Positions 33,471-41,206 of a stretch of DNA of 41,809 nt are shown here, piece by piece. Source of the DNA: Peptococcaceae bacterium. GTDB lineage: Bacteria > Bacillota > Peptococcia > DRI-13 > PHAD01. The notes beneath the pieces were generated by a model. That model was not told the origin of the DNA. It saw nothing but the letters and a program-made list of their open reading frames with translations, and ran no database searches. A program made the translations under genes and the position numbers. How positions within the stretch are numbered: the first letter of the stretch is position 1; each line of letters begins with the position of its first letter. The stretch spans positions 1-41,809 of the forward strand of contig JANLFJ010000029.1 in the NCBI GenBank assembly GCA_024655825.1, in the 5' to 3' direction.

Positions 33471-33498
33471 TTGGCTCTATTTGAAAATGGCTTATAAT
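33471..33498 (+). promoter_or_regulatory. Promoter of a candidate small RNA or leader
   Basis: TTGGCT at 33471-33476 and TATAAT at 33493-33498, 16 bases apart. Transcription would start near 33505, in front of the structured stretch that ends in a terminator at 33638. Confidence 0.55.
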
Positions 33499-33504
33499 AA
33501 ACAC

Positions 33505-33638
33505 TGTAGCAATTAAGCCTTCAGGAAACGTGAATCCTGGAGGGCGAGGCCATGCGAACCGTTTTCTATTCTCCCAGCCAAAGCGCAGAAGACAGGCAGT
33601 CGGGTGTTGATAAACACCGCGTGCCTGTTTTTGTTTTT
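33505..33638 (+). ncRNA. Candidate structured RNA with its own terminator, family unknown
   Basis: About 134 bases with three ordered pairings and no credible ORF. First helix: GCCTTCAGGA (33517-33526) with TCCTGGAGGGC (33535-33545), loop AACGTGAA. Second: GTTTTCT (33561-33567) with AGAAGAC (33587-33593), a G-U pair included. Third: the terminator at 33592-33638, whose left edge overlaps the second helix by two bases. That overlap makes an either/or switch possible, as in a riboswitch controlling the methylase gene 119 bases downstream. I tested it by eye against c-di-GMP, SAM, cobalamin, glycine, purine and fluoride patterns and saw no match. Confidence 0.5.
33592..33638 (+). terminator. Strong terminator before the methylase gene
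   Basis: ACAGGCA (33592-33598) pairs with TGCCTGT (33622-33628), and GGTGTT (33603-33608) with AACACC (33613-33618), with a small bulge between. It is followed by TTTT-G-TTTTT. Confidence 0.85.
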
Positions 33639-33756
33639 GCCACATACTTGCAAGGAGGCAGGCCATCGGTCACGGATTGTTTTTAACCCGTGTTTCAAAT
33701 ATAATTTTTTGTATGATGGATAAAATCAGGTATATGATGAAGACTGAGGGACGGCC

Positions 33757-34590
33757 ATGGCAAAGGGGAAGCTGGTTGCGCCGGTGCTGAAATGGGCCGG
33801 CGGAAAGAGGCAGGTATTAAAACACATCAAAAAGTACGTTCCAAAATCCTTTTCTGTTTATTATGAACCTTTCCTGGGCGGCGGCGCCCTGTTATTTGAA
33901 CTGCAGCCCCAGGAAGCGGTGGTCAATGACATCAACGGCGAATTGATAAATATTTACAGGGTTATAAAGGACAGTGTCGGGGAATTGATCGAAGACCTTA
34001 AGCGGCACCGGAACGGAGAGGAATACTTTTACCGGCTCAGGGAACAGGACCGTGACCGGGAACAGTATGAAAGATTGACCGCCGTCCAGAAAGCATCGAG
34101 GATAATTTACCTCAACAAGACATGCTACAACGGGCTGTTCAGGGTCAACAAAGCCGGAGAATTCAACACGCCCTTTGGGGGCTACACGCATCCCAATATC
34201 GTCAATGAAGCCGTCTTAAGGGCGGTGAGCGATTATTTCAACAAGGCCAGGATCACCTTTACCAGCTTGGATTTTGAAGACGCGTTAAAGGATGTGAAAA
34301 GCGGCGCCTTTGTGTACCTTGATCCTCCGTACGACCCGGTTTCGGATACCGCAAGCTTCACAGGATACGATAAGGGCGGGTTCGACCGGTACGAGCAAAA
34401 GAGGCTGAAAAAAACGTGCGACCGGCTCAATGAAAAAGGCGTAAAGTTCATCCTTTCCAATTCGGCCACCGGCTTTATCAAGGACCTTTACAAAAACTAC
34501 AAAATCATCGTGATAAACGCGAAAAGGCCGGTCAATTCCCGCGCTGATAAACGCGGTGAAATTGACGAGGTGCTGGTGATGAATTATTGA
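33757..34590 (+). CDS. Dam-family DNA adenine methylase (class D12, M.DpnII-like)
   Basis: A 277-residue N6-adenine methyltransferase. It opens VLKWAGGKRQVLKHI and has the SAM-binding YEPFLGGGALLF, NDINGELINIYRVI, NKTCYNGLFRVNKAGEFN and the catalytic DPPY in FVYLDPPYDPV. The order is that of the alpha group, whose members mostly modify GATC. No restriction endonuclease gene is next to it, so it is probably solitary and could have a regulatory role, or belong to a decayed restriction or phage module. ATG start with GAGGG upstream. Confidence 0.93.
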   Translation: MAKGKLVAPVLKWAGGKRQVLKHIKKYVPKSFSVYYEPFLGGGALLFELQPQEAVVNDINGELINIYRVIKDSVGELIEDLKRHRNGEEYFYRLREQDRDREQYERLTAVQKASRIIYLNKTCYNGLFRVNKAGEFNTPFGGYTHPNIVNEAVLRAVSDYFNKARITFTSLDFEDALKDVKSGAFVYLDPPYDPVSDTASFTGYDKGGFDRYEQKRLKKTCDRLNEKGVKFILSNSATGFIKDLYKNYKIIVINAKRPVNSRADKRGEIDEVLVMNY

Positions 34591-34764
34591 AAAAGAAAGA
34601 AAACAAGCCTCTCTTTGATACCTATTTATGGAAATAGAAATTGACTATTCTTTCAAATCTTGACGGCCATGAGACAAAAGAAATGGAATATATGTCCCTG
34701 GCTTCATCGACTGGTTGAGTGGCCTGAAACTTTTAGCTTTTCACGGCCGGTTTTTCCGTGTCGT

Positions 34765-35091
34765 TTATTCTTTCTCTTCATTCCGGTTTTTATATACTAT
34801 GGCGGGGCTAGATAATCCCCGGTAGCAGTGAATATGAGCTTTGACGAAAGTTGTATATCCCATTAGTTCATGGATATGGCCACCGGCAATAGCAATTGCA
34901 GGTCCTGTTATTCCAACGAAATTGTGAACGTGTCCTAAATCTTGAGATGTTGTGCCTGTATAATAGTGGACATGTTGATCTAATCCGCCCGGATCAGCAG
35001 ATGTTGCTCCACGCATGCAGTGAGTATGGGCTAATTCCAAGGAAGTTCGAGTATCATAATCATGAAAATGGGCTGGTTCCATTTCAGCCAT
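34765..35091 (-). CDS. YmaF-family histidine-repeat protein
   Basis: A 108-residue protein of six His-x-His units (HFH, HTH, HVH, HVH, HIH, HIH), spaced 14-19 residues apart and each followed by an aromatic/Gly/Thr patch. This is the pattern of the YmaF family of unknown function. Regular His pairs suggest metal binding or stacking in a beta-repeat fold; this is an inference. No signal peptide is visible. ATG follows a GGGGGG ribosome site, and a promoter on the same strand lies just upstream. It stands alone at the left edge of the accessory region. Confidence 0.75.
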   Translation of the reverse strand: MAEMEPAHFHDYDTRTSLELAHTHCMRGATSADPGGLDQHVHYYTGTTSQDLGHVHNFVGITGPAIAIAGGHIHELMGYTTFVKAHIHCYRGLSSPAIVYKNRNEEKE

Positions 35092-35120
35092 AAAAAAGCA
35101 CCCCCCTTTCTTGACGTTAT

Positions 35121-35150
35121 ATAATATGCGAGTAATTAGGAAGAGTACAA
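35121..35150 (-). promoter_or_regulatory. Promoter of the YmaF-family gene
   Basis: On the minus strand TTGTAC (35150-35145) and TATTAT (35126-35121) are 18 bases apart, placing the transcription start about 23 bases before the coding start. Confidence 0.55.
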
Positions 35151-35217
35151 AGTTTCGAGGATAAAATTATAACAGGGGAGTAATTAGCTGTTGCAGATAA
35201 TATTTAGCCCTCAATAG

Positions 35218-35334
35218 ATTTTAGGGCATACATCCCTGGAGATGGTAAGGAGATATTTTGATTTGGCTTCAGCTTATACCTTGGATAAGCATAAGATGTA
35301 TTCGCTTTTGGATAATTTGCAAAAAAGGGAATGA
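35218..35334 (+). pseudogene. C-terminal remnant of a tyrosine recombinase
   Basis: An open stretch of 38 codons after a stop reads ILGHTSLEMVRRYFDLASA and then TLDKHKMYSLLDNLQKRE before its own stop. The LGHTSLEMVRRY part is the conserved end of XerC/D-type integrases, with the nucleophile Tyr in RRY, and the xHxxYSxxDNL tail is also typical. Everything upstream of this (catalytic Arg, Lys, His) is missing. It marks the decayed edge of an integrated element and is not the same protein as the integrase fragment at 37849. Confidence 0.65.
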
Positions 35335-35434
35335 TTTAAATATTATGTAGTGAAATATGGTCTAAAATGGTAAAATAAAGTATGAAAGAGCATAAAAAGC
35401 TATAACTTATATGTTGTTTTTTTATTTATATGTA

Positions 35435-35463
35435 TTGTCATTATAACTTATGGGTAATATAAT
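35435..35463 (+). promoter_or_regulatory. Promoter of the HigB-HigA-SecB-like operon
   Basis: TTGTCA (35435-35440) and TATAAT (35458-35463) are 17 bases apart. The start site would be near 35470, only about ten bases before the coding start, so the GAGGT ribosome site sits at the very 5' end of the message. Autoregulation by the HigA-like protein is likely, but no clear operator palindrome was seen. Confidence 0.65.
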
Positions 35464-35480
35464 ATTAGTGAGGTCTACTA

Positions 35481-35894
35481 ATGGAAAACATCAAAAACAT
35501 TGTATATCCAGAAGAATTCCGCAGCGGATATATTAAGGAACATTGGGACTATAAAAAAGACCTCGAAGACATTTTAGAAAAAAGTGGTTTAATAAATAGT
35601 TTTAGTGGAGTATATAAACAGAGGTTGAAATGGCTGGAAGAAAACAAAGAAGACAGTATAAAAAGGAATAAATGGTTTGAGAAGCTTAAACGAGCTCCTG
35701 ACCTATATTCAATGAAATTCGAAAGAACTGCTAAAAATATTAGGATTCTTTATGCTTTTGTTTCTTATGGTAAAGAAATAAAAGCCGTATTATTATACCC
35801 TTTTGAAGAAAAAGAAGATACAAAAAGGGGACAGAAAAGTTATTCTTGTGCTATAGAAATTGCTCAAAGAAGACTAAAGGAGGTTAAAGGATGA
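35481..35894 (+). CDS. HigB-like (RelE superfamily, Gp49 type) toxin
   Basis: A 137-residue toxin. The central part KQRLKWLEENKEDSIKRNKWFEKLKRAPDLYSMKFERTAKNIRILYAFV resembles the phage-derived Gp49-like/HigB toxin pattern, in which short RelE-fold proteins cut mRNA on ribosomes. The sequence continues with a basic C terminus (AIEIAQRRLKEVKG). It precedes its antitoxin, the reverse order typical of hig loci, and overlaps it by four bases. Base composition is strongly A/T-rich against the arg region. Confidence 0.78.
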   Translation: MENIKNIVYPEEFRSGYIKEHWDYKKDLEDILEKSGLINSFSGVYKQRLKWLEENKEDSIKRNKWFEKLKRAPDLYSMKFERTAKNIRILYAFVSYGKEIKAVLLYPFEEKEDTKRGQKSYSCAIEIAQRRLKEVKG

Positions 35895-36262
35895 TTGATT
35901 TTAATAACTTGCCCGATGCATGGGCTACGGTAGAAACAATATTTAGCGGGAAAGAGAATAGTGATAGTTTATATGATATTTATTATCAGATATCATCTGC
36001 AATTTTTAGATATCGGGAAAAATATAATATGTCACAAAAACAATTAGCAGAAAAGCTTGGGGTTACTCAAGCGATGGTGTCAAAACTTGAAAGCGGAGAT
36101 TATAATTATACGATTGAGCAGCTTTGGAAAGTAGCAACAAAGCTCAATTTTGATCTTGCTATTAAATTTGCAGAGAAAGAGGAAGACTCATTAATGACAG
36201 TATTTAACAATGATCAGGGTCCTACTATTGATAATGAACCTGTTTTTTCGGTGGCAGCATGA
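35891..36262 (+). CDS. HigA-like antitoxin with Xre helix-turn-helix and extended C-terminal tail
   Basis: A 123-residue antitoxin. The helix-turn-helix is at about residues 46-75 (MSQKQLAEKLGVTQAMVSKLESGDYNYTIEQL). The N-terminal 40 residues may neutralise the toxin. The last 28 residues (from about 96) are acidic and then moderately hydrophobic (TVFNNDQGPTIDNEPVFSVAA). Extensions of this kind act as chaperone-addiction sequences in TAC systems. It overlaps both neighbours by four bases each. Confidence 0.82.
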   Translation: MIDFNNLPDAWATVETIFSGKENSDSLYDIYYQISSAIFRYREKYNMSQKQLAEKLGVTQAMVSKLESGDYNYTIEQLWKVATKLNFDLAIKFAEKEEDSLMTVFNNDQGPTIDNEPVFSVAA

Positions 36263-36720
36263 ATACAAAAGAGATAAGCGCTGATTTTCAATTTCTTGGA
36301 AATAGGGTCTGTAAGTTCAAACTGGAAACATTCCCTATTAATGTTAGGGAAAAAGCTGAAGTTAATTTTGAGATTGATTACAAAATTGGGGATATAAGTG
36401 AGGAAAATAATACACTAATCGGACGTATTGTATTAAAGGAACAAATAAAAGCAACAGTAAAGAAAAAGACGCTATATAAGTGCCAGGTTGAAGTAGAAGG
36501 AGTATTTGCCGGAAACCCTGAGGTTCTAAATCGTGAAAAATTTAAAAAAATGGTAGAGCTTAATGGGTTGGTGACCCTTTTTCATATTTTAAGAGCATAT
36601 TTAATAGGTGTGTCTGCACAATCTGGTATTAATCCCCCCATTAAGACGCCCATGATAAATGTAATGAAGATTATTGAAGCAAAAAGTAGTATGGTTTCGC
36701 CACAAAAAGGAGAAAGTTAG
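36259..36720 (+). CDS. SecB-like chaperone of a toxin-antitoxin-chaperone operon
   Basis: A 153-residue protein resembling SecB. Beta-rich segments (CKFKLETFPINVREKAEVNFEIDY, TLIGRIVLKEQIKATVKKK, YKCQVEVEGVF) are followed by a C-terminal helix region, LNGLVTLFHILRAYLIGVSAQSG then PPIKTPMINVMKI. The last part matches the SecB end (a helix, then x-PP-x-x-x-P-x-x-N). Firmicutes generally lack housekeeping SecB, so a SecB homologue directly coupled (ATGA overlap) to HigA suggests a TAC system like Mycobacterium HigBA-Rv1957, where the chaperone protects the antitoxin. Based on pattern recognition, not an alignment. Confidence 0.75.
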   Translation: MNTKEISADFQFLGNRVCKFKLETFPINVREKAEVNFEIDYKIGDISEENNTLIGRIVLKEQIKATVKKKTLYKCQVEVEGVFAGNPEVLNREKFKKMVELNGLVTLFHILRAYLIGVSAQSGINPPIKTPMINVMKIIEAKSSMVSPQKGES

Positions 36721-36748
36721 TTAATAATCAATAGAAGATAATAGAAAA

Positions 36749-37612
36749 ATGAGCCAAGATGATTCATTTTTTGAGCAGATTCTGGCACTTCATGAGTTCG
36801 TACCAACCGACGATAATCAGTTCTTTTATACCCGGGAAGGCCGGGTGGCACAACGACGTTTCATCTTCTCATTTGACGTTTCCCGTTTTTTTGAGGATAT
36901 TGCTTCACGGGAGCAACGGATTGCGAAAGTTATGGCTTGGATTGCTGAGCAAAATGCCAAACTAGCTTTAGCCAAGAAATCACGCCAAAAGGAATTGCTG
37001 GAACGCGATGTACATAAAATGCTATCCAAACACAAACTCAAGTCATTGGTGAACGTAACTATTACACCCATTGAGGTAGAAGTGAGCAAAATAGACGGCT
37101 CAATTCGAATAGTCCATTCGTTTCAGTTATCGGCGGAAATTGATAAAACTAGGGAAAGAAAAATCCGACGATTAGATGGTATGACTTGTTTTATTACCAA
37201 CGATTTAACGATTCCTCAAGCCCAGATCATTCAGAAATACAGAGAGAAAAACAAAATAGAAGAGGCATTTCGGGAAATGAAGTCCCAGTTGTCCTTAAGG
37301 CCGATTCATTTAACTCGTCCCGAACGGGTCAAGGCCCATGTCACCATTTGCATTTTAGCTTATCTACTACTAAATACGATGGAGATAATTCTCAAGAGGA
37401 CTGGACATTCAATATCCCCTATCGACGTTTTGAAAAAAGTGCAAACCTGCCAGTTAAATCGAGTAGGCATTAAAGGCTCAACCAGTTATTCTCTAACCGT
37501 AACACAAATGACGGAGCAACAAGTAGAGTGGACAAAACTGTTTCAATGTGAATACCTGTTGAATCCAAAGGTTATAAAACAGATAACAAAATTCCTGGAA
37601 AATGCGCTGTAG
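36749..37612 (+). pseudogene. Truncated IS1634/IS4-type transposase (C-terminal half)
   Basis: 287 codons that match the second half of an IS1634-family DDE transposase. The third catalytic residue with its signature is visible in YREKNKIEEAFREMKSQL (Y-x2-K-x3-E...K type), followed by RPIHLTRPERVKAHVTICILAYLLLNTMEI. Full transposases are about 550 residues; the part with the first two Asp is missing, so this cannot move by itself. Open frame extends back only to 36728. The ATG is incidental. T-rich sequence after the stop (up to about 37692) probably includes the right end of the element. Confidence 0.8.
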
Positions 37613-37848
37613 TGACAAAATCAATATTGTTCTATGGCTCAATACCTTGCTACATCTAATGTTGGAAATTTTTTACGCCAAACTTGGGTTCTAAGGAAAA
37701 TGAACAGCTAAACGTGAAGAGCCGGTACCCCAGGGTAACCGACTCTTTTCTTTGCCGCAAGCCATTTGATGAAAGGACGGACTGATAGACTGACGGACGT
37801 AGTCCAAATTAATCTGCTTATTCCAGTCCAGAATAAAGAGATTGCTAA
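37613..37848. other. Intergenic stretch after the IS1634-type remnant
   Basis: It contains probable IS end sequence up to about 37692, a terminator (37717-37747) and then about 100 bases with nothing recognised before the integrase fragment. Confidence 0.4.
37717..37750 (+). terminator. Terminator between IS remnant and integrase fragment
   Basis: AAGAG and CGGTACCC pair with GGGTAACCG and CTCTT around CA, with one mismatch and one bulged A; the right side continues TTTTC-TTT. Confidence 0.65.
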
Positions 37849-38401
37849 CAGTATCTTTCTGAGGATGCAACAAGAATTCCACGGAAAAAGGAAGTACGCA
37901 AAAAAGTAAAAGGGATGAGCAAAAAAGCAGTACAGGTATTGTTATCAGTTCCGGATTTATCCACAAAAGCAGGGCGAAGGGATCTAGCACTTATGATTAT
38001 CATATACAGCACTGCCGCCAGAATGGATGAAATCCTGTCTTTAAAAACAGAACAACTGCATTTGGATGCGGAAAAGCCGAATGTCACCATCATTGGAAAG
38101 GGAAGCAAAATAAGAACCCTGCATCTTCTACCTAAGGCAGTTGCACATTTAAAGAAATACCTGAAAGAATTTCATGGTGATACTCCAAATCCGGAAGCTT
38201 ATGTTTTTTATTCAAGGAATACCGGGTCACATGGAAAGATGAGTCAGACTGCAGTAAACAAGCAACTGAAAAAACATGCCAGAGCCGCACATGAAATGTG
38301 TGATGAAGTGCGACGGGATCTTCATGCTCATCAGCTGAGGCATGCCAAGGCCTCCCACTGGTTGGAAGACGGCATGAATATCGTACAGATTTCATTTCTG
38401 T
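37849..38401 (+). pseudogene. Tyrosine recombinase/integrase fragment cut by IS66
   Basis: Reading frame open from 37849. Recognisable catalytic residues are Arg in YSTAARMDEILSL, Lys in IIGKGSKIRTLHL and HQLRH (His-x-x-Arg) in DLHAHQLRHAKASHWLEDG. The frame then reads NIVQISFL and at once enters the IS66 left end; the last part with LLGH and the nucleophile Tyr is gone. The N-terminal SAM-like domain is also missing (only about 20 residues before the ATG at 37915 look related, RIPRKKEVRKKVKG). The C-terminal continuation is not found after the right end of IS66. Confidence 0.82.
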
Positions 38402-38425
38402 GTAAGCGTCAAACCGTACCCACCT
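38402..38425 (+). repeat. IS66 left inverted repeat
   Basis: Starts GTAAGCGTCAAAC and ends CCCACCT. It matches the right end (40826-40849, read on the other strand) at all of the first eight and last six bases with a few differences between. Confidence 0.88.
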
Positions 38426-38486
38426 GGTTGGATTCCCGAGAATATAAGATAATCTTCCTCAGAACACGAAATGAGGAGGATTTTTT

Positions 38487-38810
38487 ATGCCGAAAACAGA
38501 ACTGCAAAAAGAATGGGAGATTAGGATTGCCGAATATCGAGCCAGCGGACAGACAGCAAAAGAATGGTGCGCAGCCCATAATGTAACGCCCAGGCAATTA
38601 TGGTACTGGCTGCGGAAATTTAAGAACAAGGAAGATGCTTCCCCCGTTAAGCCGACCCGGTGGCTGCCGGTAGAAGTATGTGAGCAGGTATCCATGGAGC
38701 AAAGCAATGCCTTATTGGTTAAAGTGGGACAGGCTGGCATCGAGGTACGGCCCGGCTTTGATCCGGCCCTGCTCTCACAGGTCGTGCGCATACTGACAAC
38801 GTTATGCTAA
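38487..38810 (+). CDS. tnpA: IS66 accessory protein TnpA
   Basis: A 107-residue helix-turn-helix-like protein, with the family start EWEIRIAEYRASGQTAKEWCAAHNVTPRQLWYWLRKF. It is needed with TnpB for IS66 transposition and probably binds DNA. It overlaps tnpB by seven bases, as is common in IS66. ATG start behind GAGGA. Confidence 0.92.
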   Translation: MPKTELQKEWEIRIAEYRASGQTAKEWCAAHNVTPRQLWYWLRKFKNKEDASPVKPTRWLPVEVCEQVSMEQSNALLVKVGQAGIEVRPGFDPALLSQVVRILTTLC

Positions 38811-39157
38811 ACGCAGGTGTTGAGCGGGTTTATCTCGCCTGCGGCGCCACCGATTTGCGCAAGTCCATTGACGGGCTGGCGGTACTCGTGAAGGAAGTAT
38901 TCAAACTGGACCCGTTTTCCCCGTGTCTGTTTGTTTTTTGCAATCGCCAGCGCGACAAGCTCAAAATTCTCCAGTGGGACCACAATGGTTTTTGGCTCCA
39001 TTATCGCCGGCTGGAGCGAGGAAAATTTCCTTGGCCGATGGAAACCGGTTCGAATACTGTGACGATTAGCCCCCGGCAGTTGCGCTGGTTGCTCGACGGT
39101 CTCTCCTTAAAGCAGCCCCAAGCGCATCCTGAGGTGAAAGCACGCATCATCTTGTAA
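38804..39157 (+). CDS. tnpB: IS66 accessory protein TnpB (Orf2)
   Basis: A 117-residue protein of the IS66 Orf2 family: VYLACGATDLRKSIDGLAVLV, FVFCNRQRDKLKILQWDHNGFWLHYRRLERGKFPWP and ISPRQLRWLLDGL are the family blocks. Unrelated to the RNA-guided TnpB of IS200/IS605 despite the name. Full length. Confidence 0.94.
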   Translation: MLNAGVERVYLACGATDLRKSIDGLAVLVKEVFKLDPFSPCLFVFCNRQRDKLKILQWDHNGFWLHYRRLERGKFPWPMETGSNTVTISPRQLRWLLDGLSLKQPQAHPEVKARIIL

Positions 39158-39227
39158 AGGACAATATTTTTTTAGTCCCGTGGTTCATTTTGGAGGAAAT
39201 GGCTGTAATTTGTCGAATAGCTAAAAT

Positions 39228-40796
39228 ATGAACAGCACATCGAATGTTGCCGCAATGACCATAGAAGAACTGCAAAAGCGCTGTGTTCAACTGGAACGGG
39301 AAAATGCTGAACTGACCGCGAAGCTGAACTGGTTTATGGAGCAGTTTCGCTTAATTAAACACCGGCAGTTTGGTGTTTCCAGCGAACGGATCGAACAGCA
39401 GCAGCTTTTTCTTTTTAATGAGGCGGAAGCGGAAGCCCGCCCGGTTCCGGTTGAGCCGACAGTGGAAACGATCACTTACCGGCGCCGCAAACAACGCGGC
39501 CACCGTGAGACAGTGCTTGAAAAGGTGCCGGTTGAAACGATCGAGTACCGCCTGCCGGTCGAAGAGCAGGTTTGCTCGTGCTGCGGCGGTCCTTTGCATG
39601 AAATGAGCACCGAGGTAAGGCAAGAACTTAAGGTTATTCCGGCCCAGGTGAAAGTGGTCAGGCATGTACGTTACGTTTATGCCTGCCGCCGTTGCGAGCG
39701 TGAGGATATAACAACGCCTATTGTCACGGCGCCGATGCCGGCTCCTGTGCTTCCCGGAAGTCTGGTGTCTCCTTCTCTTATGGCTTACATCATGAACCAA
39801 AAATATACAGAAGGATTGCCGCTGTACCGCCAGGAACAGCAATTTGCCAGTTTTGGCATCGAGTTGTCACGTCAGACGCTCGCCAACTGGGTGCTTTACG
39901 GGGCAAACAACTGGTTGGCTCCGGTTTACGACCGCTTGCATGAACATCTGCTCAAGAGGGATATCCTGCATGCCGACGAAACGACCCTGCAGGTCTTGCG
40001 CGAACCGGGCCGAGCCGCTGAAACGCAGTCATACTGCTGGCTTTATCGTACCGGGCGGGATGGGCCACCAATCATTCTTTACGAATACCAGACCACCCGG
40101 GCCAGTAAACACCCCCGCCGGTTTCTGTCAGGCTTCAAAGGCTATTTGCATGTTGACGGTTATGCCGGTTACAATGATCTGCCTGATATAACCCTGGTTG
40201 GCTGTTGGGCCCATGCCCGGCGCAAATTTGATGAGGCGCTGAAGGCCCTGCCGGATTCAAAACGCTCGGCAGGCGTGGCCGCCAAAGAGGGGCTGGAATT
40301 CTGCAATCGCCTCTTTGCCATTGAGCGCGACATAAAAGACGCTGCTCCGGATGAACGTTATAAAATCCGCCTGGTGCGCAGCCGACCCGTGCTGGATGCT
40401 TTTTTGGCATGGCTTAAAAGCCAAAAACCGCAAGTGCTTCCTAAAAGCTCCTTTGGTCAGGCAATCAAGTATTGCCTGAGCCAGTGGAACAAGCTCGAAG
40501 CCTTTTTGCAAGATGGGCGCTTGGAACTCGATAATAACCGCAGTGAACGCTCCATCAAGCCCTTTGTCATTGGTCGCAAGAATTGGCTCTTTGCCAACAC
40601 TCCCCGCGGAGCACAGGCCAGCGCCATTACATACAGCATTATAGAAACGGCTAAAGAGAATAGTCTGAGTCCCTTCCACTATCTTTGCTATCTTTTTGAG
40701 AAGCTTCCCAATATGGATATCAAAGACAAGAATGCCTTGGATAAGCTGCTCCCCTGGTCCGATTCTTTACCCCCTGTATGCCGGCTCATTAAATAA
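39228..40796 (+). CDS. tnpC: IS66 transposase TnpC
   Basis: A 522-residue DDE transposase. The N-terminal coiled coil ([19 protein letters not shown]) is followed by the zinc-finger-like [11 protein letters not shown] and a second Cys pair CRRCE, then the catalytic core: Asp in [11 protein letters not shown], Asp in [11 protein letters not shown] and Glu in [22 protein letters not shown]. Length and all three catalytic residues fit an active enzyme. ATG 71 bases after tnpB. Confidence 0.94.
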   Translation: MNSTSNVAAMTIEELQKRCVQLERENAELTAKLNWFMEQFRLIKHRQFGVSSERIEQQQLFLFNEAEAEARPVPVEPTVETITYRRRKQRGHRETVLEKVPVETIEYRLPVEEQVCSCCGGPLHEMSTEVRQELKVIPAQVKVVRHVRYVYACRRCEREDITTPIVTAPMPAPVLPGSLVSPSLMAYIMNQKYTEGLPLYRQEQQFASFGIELSRQTLANWVLYGANNWLAPVYDRLHEHLLKRDILHADETTLQVLREPGRAAETQSYCWLYRTGRDGPPIILYEYQTTRASKHPRRFLSGFKGYLHVDGYAGYNDLPDITLVGCWAHARRKFDEALKALPDSKRSAGVAAKEGLEFCNRLFAIERDIKDAAPDERYKIRLVRSRPVLDAFLAWLKSQKPQVLPKSSFGQAIKYCLSQWNKLEAFLQDGRLELDNNRSERSIKPFVIGRKNWLFANTPRGAQASAITYSIIETAKENSLSPFHYLCYLFEKLPNMDIKDKNALDKLLPWSDSLPPVCRLIK

Positions 40797-40825
40797 GCCT
40801 GTCTGAGTCCCCCGCCATATTGTCT

Positions 40826-40849
40826 AGGTGGGGGTTATTTTACGCTTAC
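40826..40849 (-). repeat. IS66 right inverted repeat
   Basis: On the plus strand reads AGGTGGGGGTT...ACGCTTAC and is the inverted partner of 38402-38425. It also overlaps the T-rich sequence after tnpC. Confidence 0.88.
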
Positions 40850-41206
40850 CGCAATACCACGGTGAAAGTCCGCCGAGAGACTGAGGTTGCCATACGTGCT
40901 GAATTTAACAATTCTGATCACAAAGTGCAGGCATAATGGCTCGGATGCCAAAACAGGGGACATATCAACGCCTGATGAGTTGGCTTGGTATGTGATACGC
41001 CTTCCAAAGAGGAAACGCTAAGAGTCTTTTTCGACGGTACCTTTATTGAAAGACAAAAAAGCAAAATGCTGTGTATGTGTTTATATGTGTCATTTTTGTT
41101 AGCAGAAAAAATCACAAAAAAGAGGACAGATATCTTCACTATTCTTGCTATTATTCGATGTTTCGTATATAATACATTTGGAAATACATTCCTCCGAGGT
41201 GGCATA
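40850..41206. other. Degraded intergenic stretch between IS66 and the helix-turn-helix gene
   Basis: 357 bases with no intact gene. 40859-40890 has GGTGAAAGTCCGCC..GAGACTGAGG, loosely reminiscent of group II intron 5' sequence. 40971-41022 reads in one frame PDELAWYVIRLPKRKR and then a stop, perhaps the end of a lost protein. The right side holds the promoter of the next gene. I cannot assign the rest. Confidence 0.35.
41145..41173 (+). promoter_or_regulatory. Promoter of the small helix-turn-helix gene
   Basis: TTGCTA (41145-41150) and TATAAT (41168-41173) are 17 bases apart, putting the start near 41180, and a CGAGGTGG ribosome site follows. Confidence 0.65.

Larger units (their letters stand above)
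35092..35480. other. Intergenic region with integrase relic and two promoters
   Basis: 389 bases without an intact gene. It holds the YmaF-gene promoter at its left, a short tyrosine-recombinase relic (35218-35334) and the toxin-antitoxin-chaperone promoter at its right. The remainder is A/T-rich, with two copies of TATAACTTAT (35401 and 35442), and no other structure that I could recognise. Confidence 0.5.
38402..40849 (+). mobile_element. IS66-family insertion sequence, complete
   Basis: A 2448-bp element with the standard three genes tnpA, tnpB and tnpC in order and on one strand. Its ends are inverted repeats: GTAAGCGTCAAA...CCCACCT at left and its partner reading GTAAGCGTAAAA...CCCACCT from the right. 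All three proteins appear intact, so it may be active. IS66 elements normally make an 8-bp target duplication, but the eight bases before 38402 (ATTTCTGT) and after 40849 (CGCAATAC) differ, so a flank has been lost or rearranged. Confidence 0.92.

Noticed and set aside
33505-33638. Cyclic-di-GMP riboswitch
   Set aside because: Considered because of the c-di-GMP genes in the window, but the characteristic conserved core sequence and tetraloop-receptor pattern are not visible.
40859-40890. Group II intron 5' end
   Set aside because: Only a short GTGAAAGTCC-like string fits. There is no reverse transcriptase and no domain V hairpin nearby.
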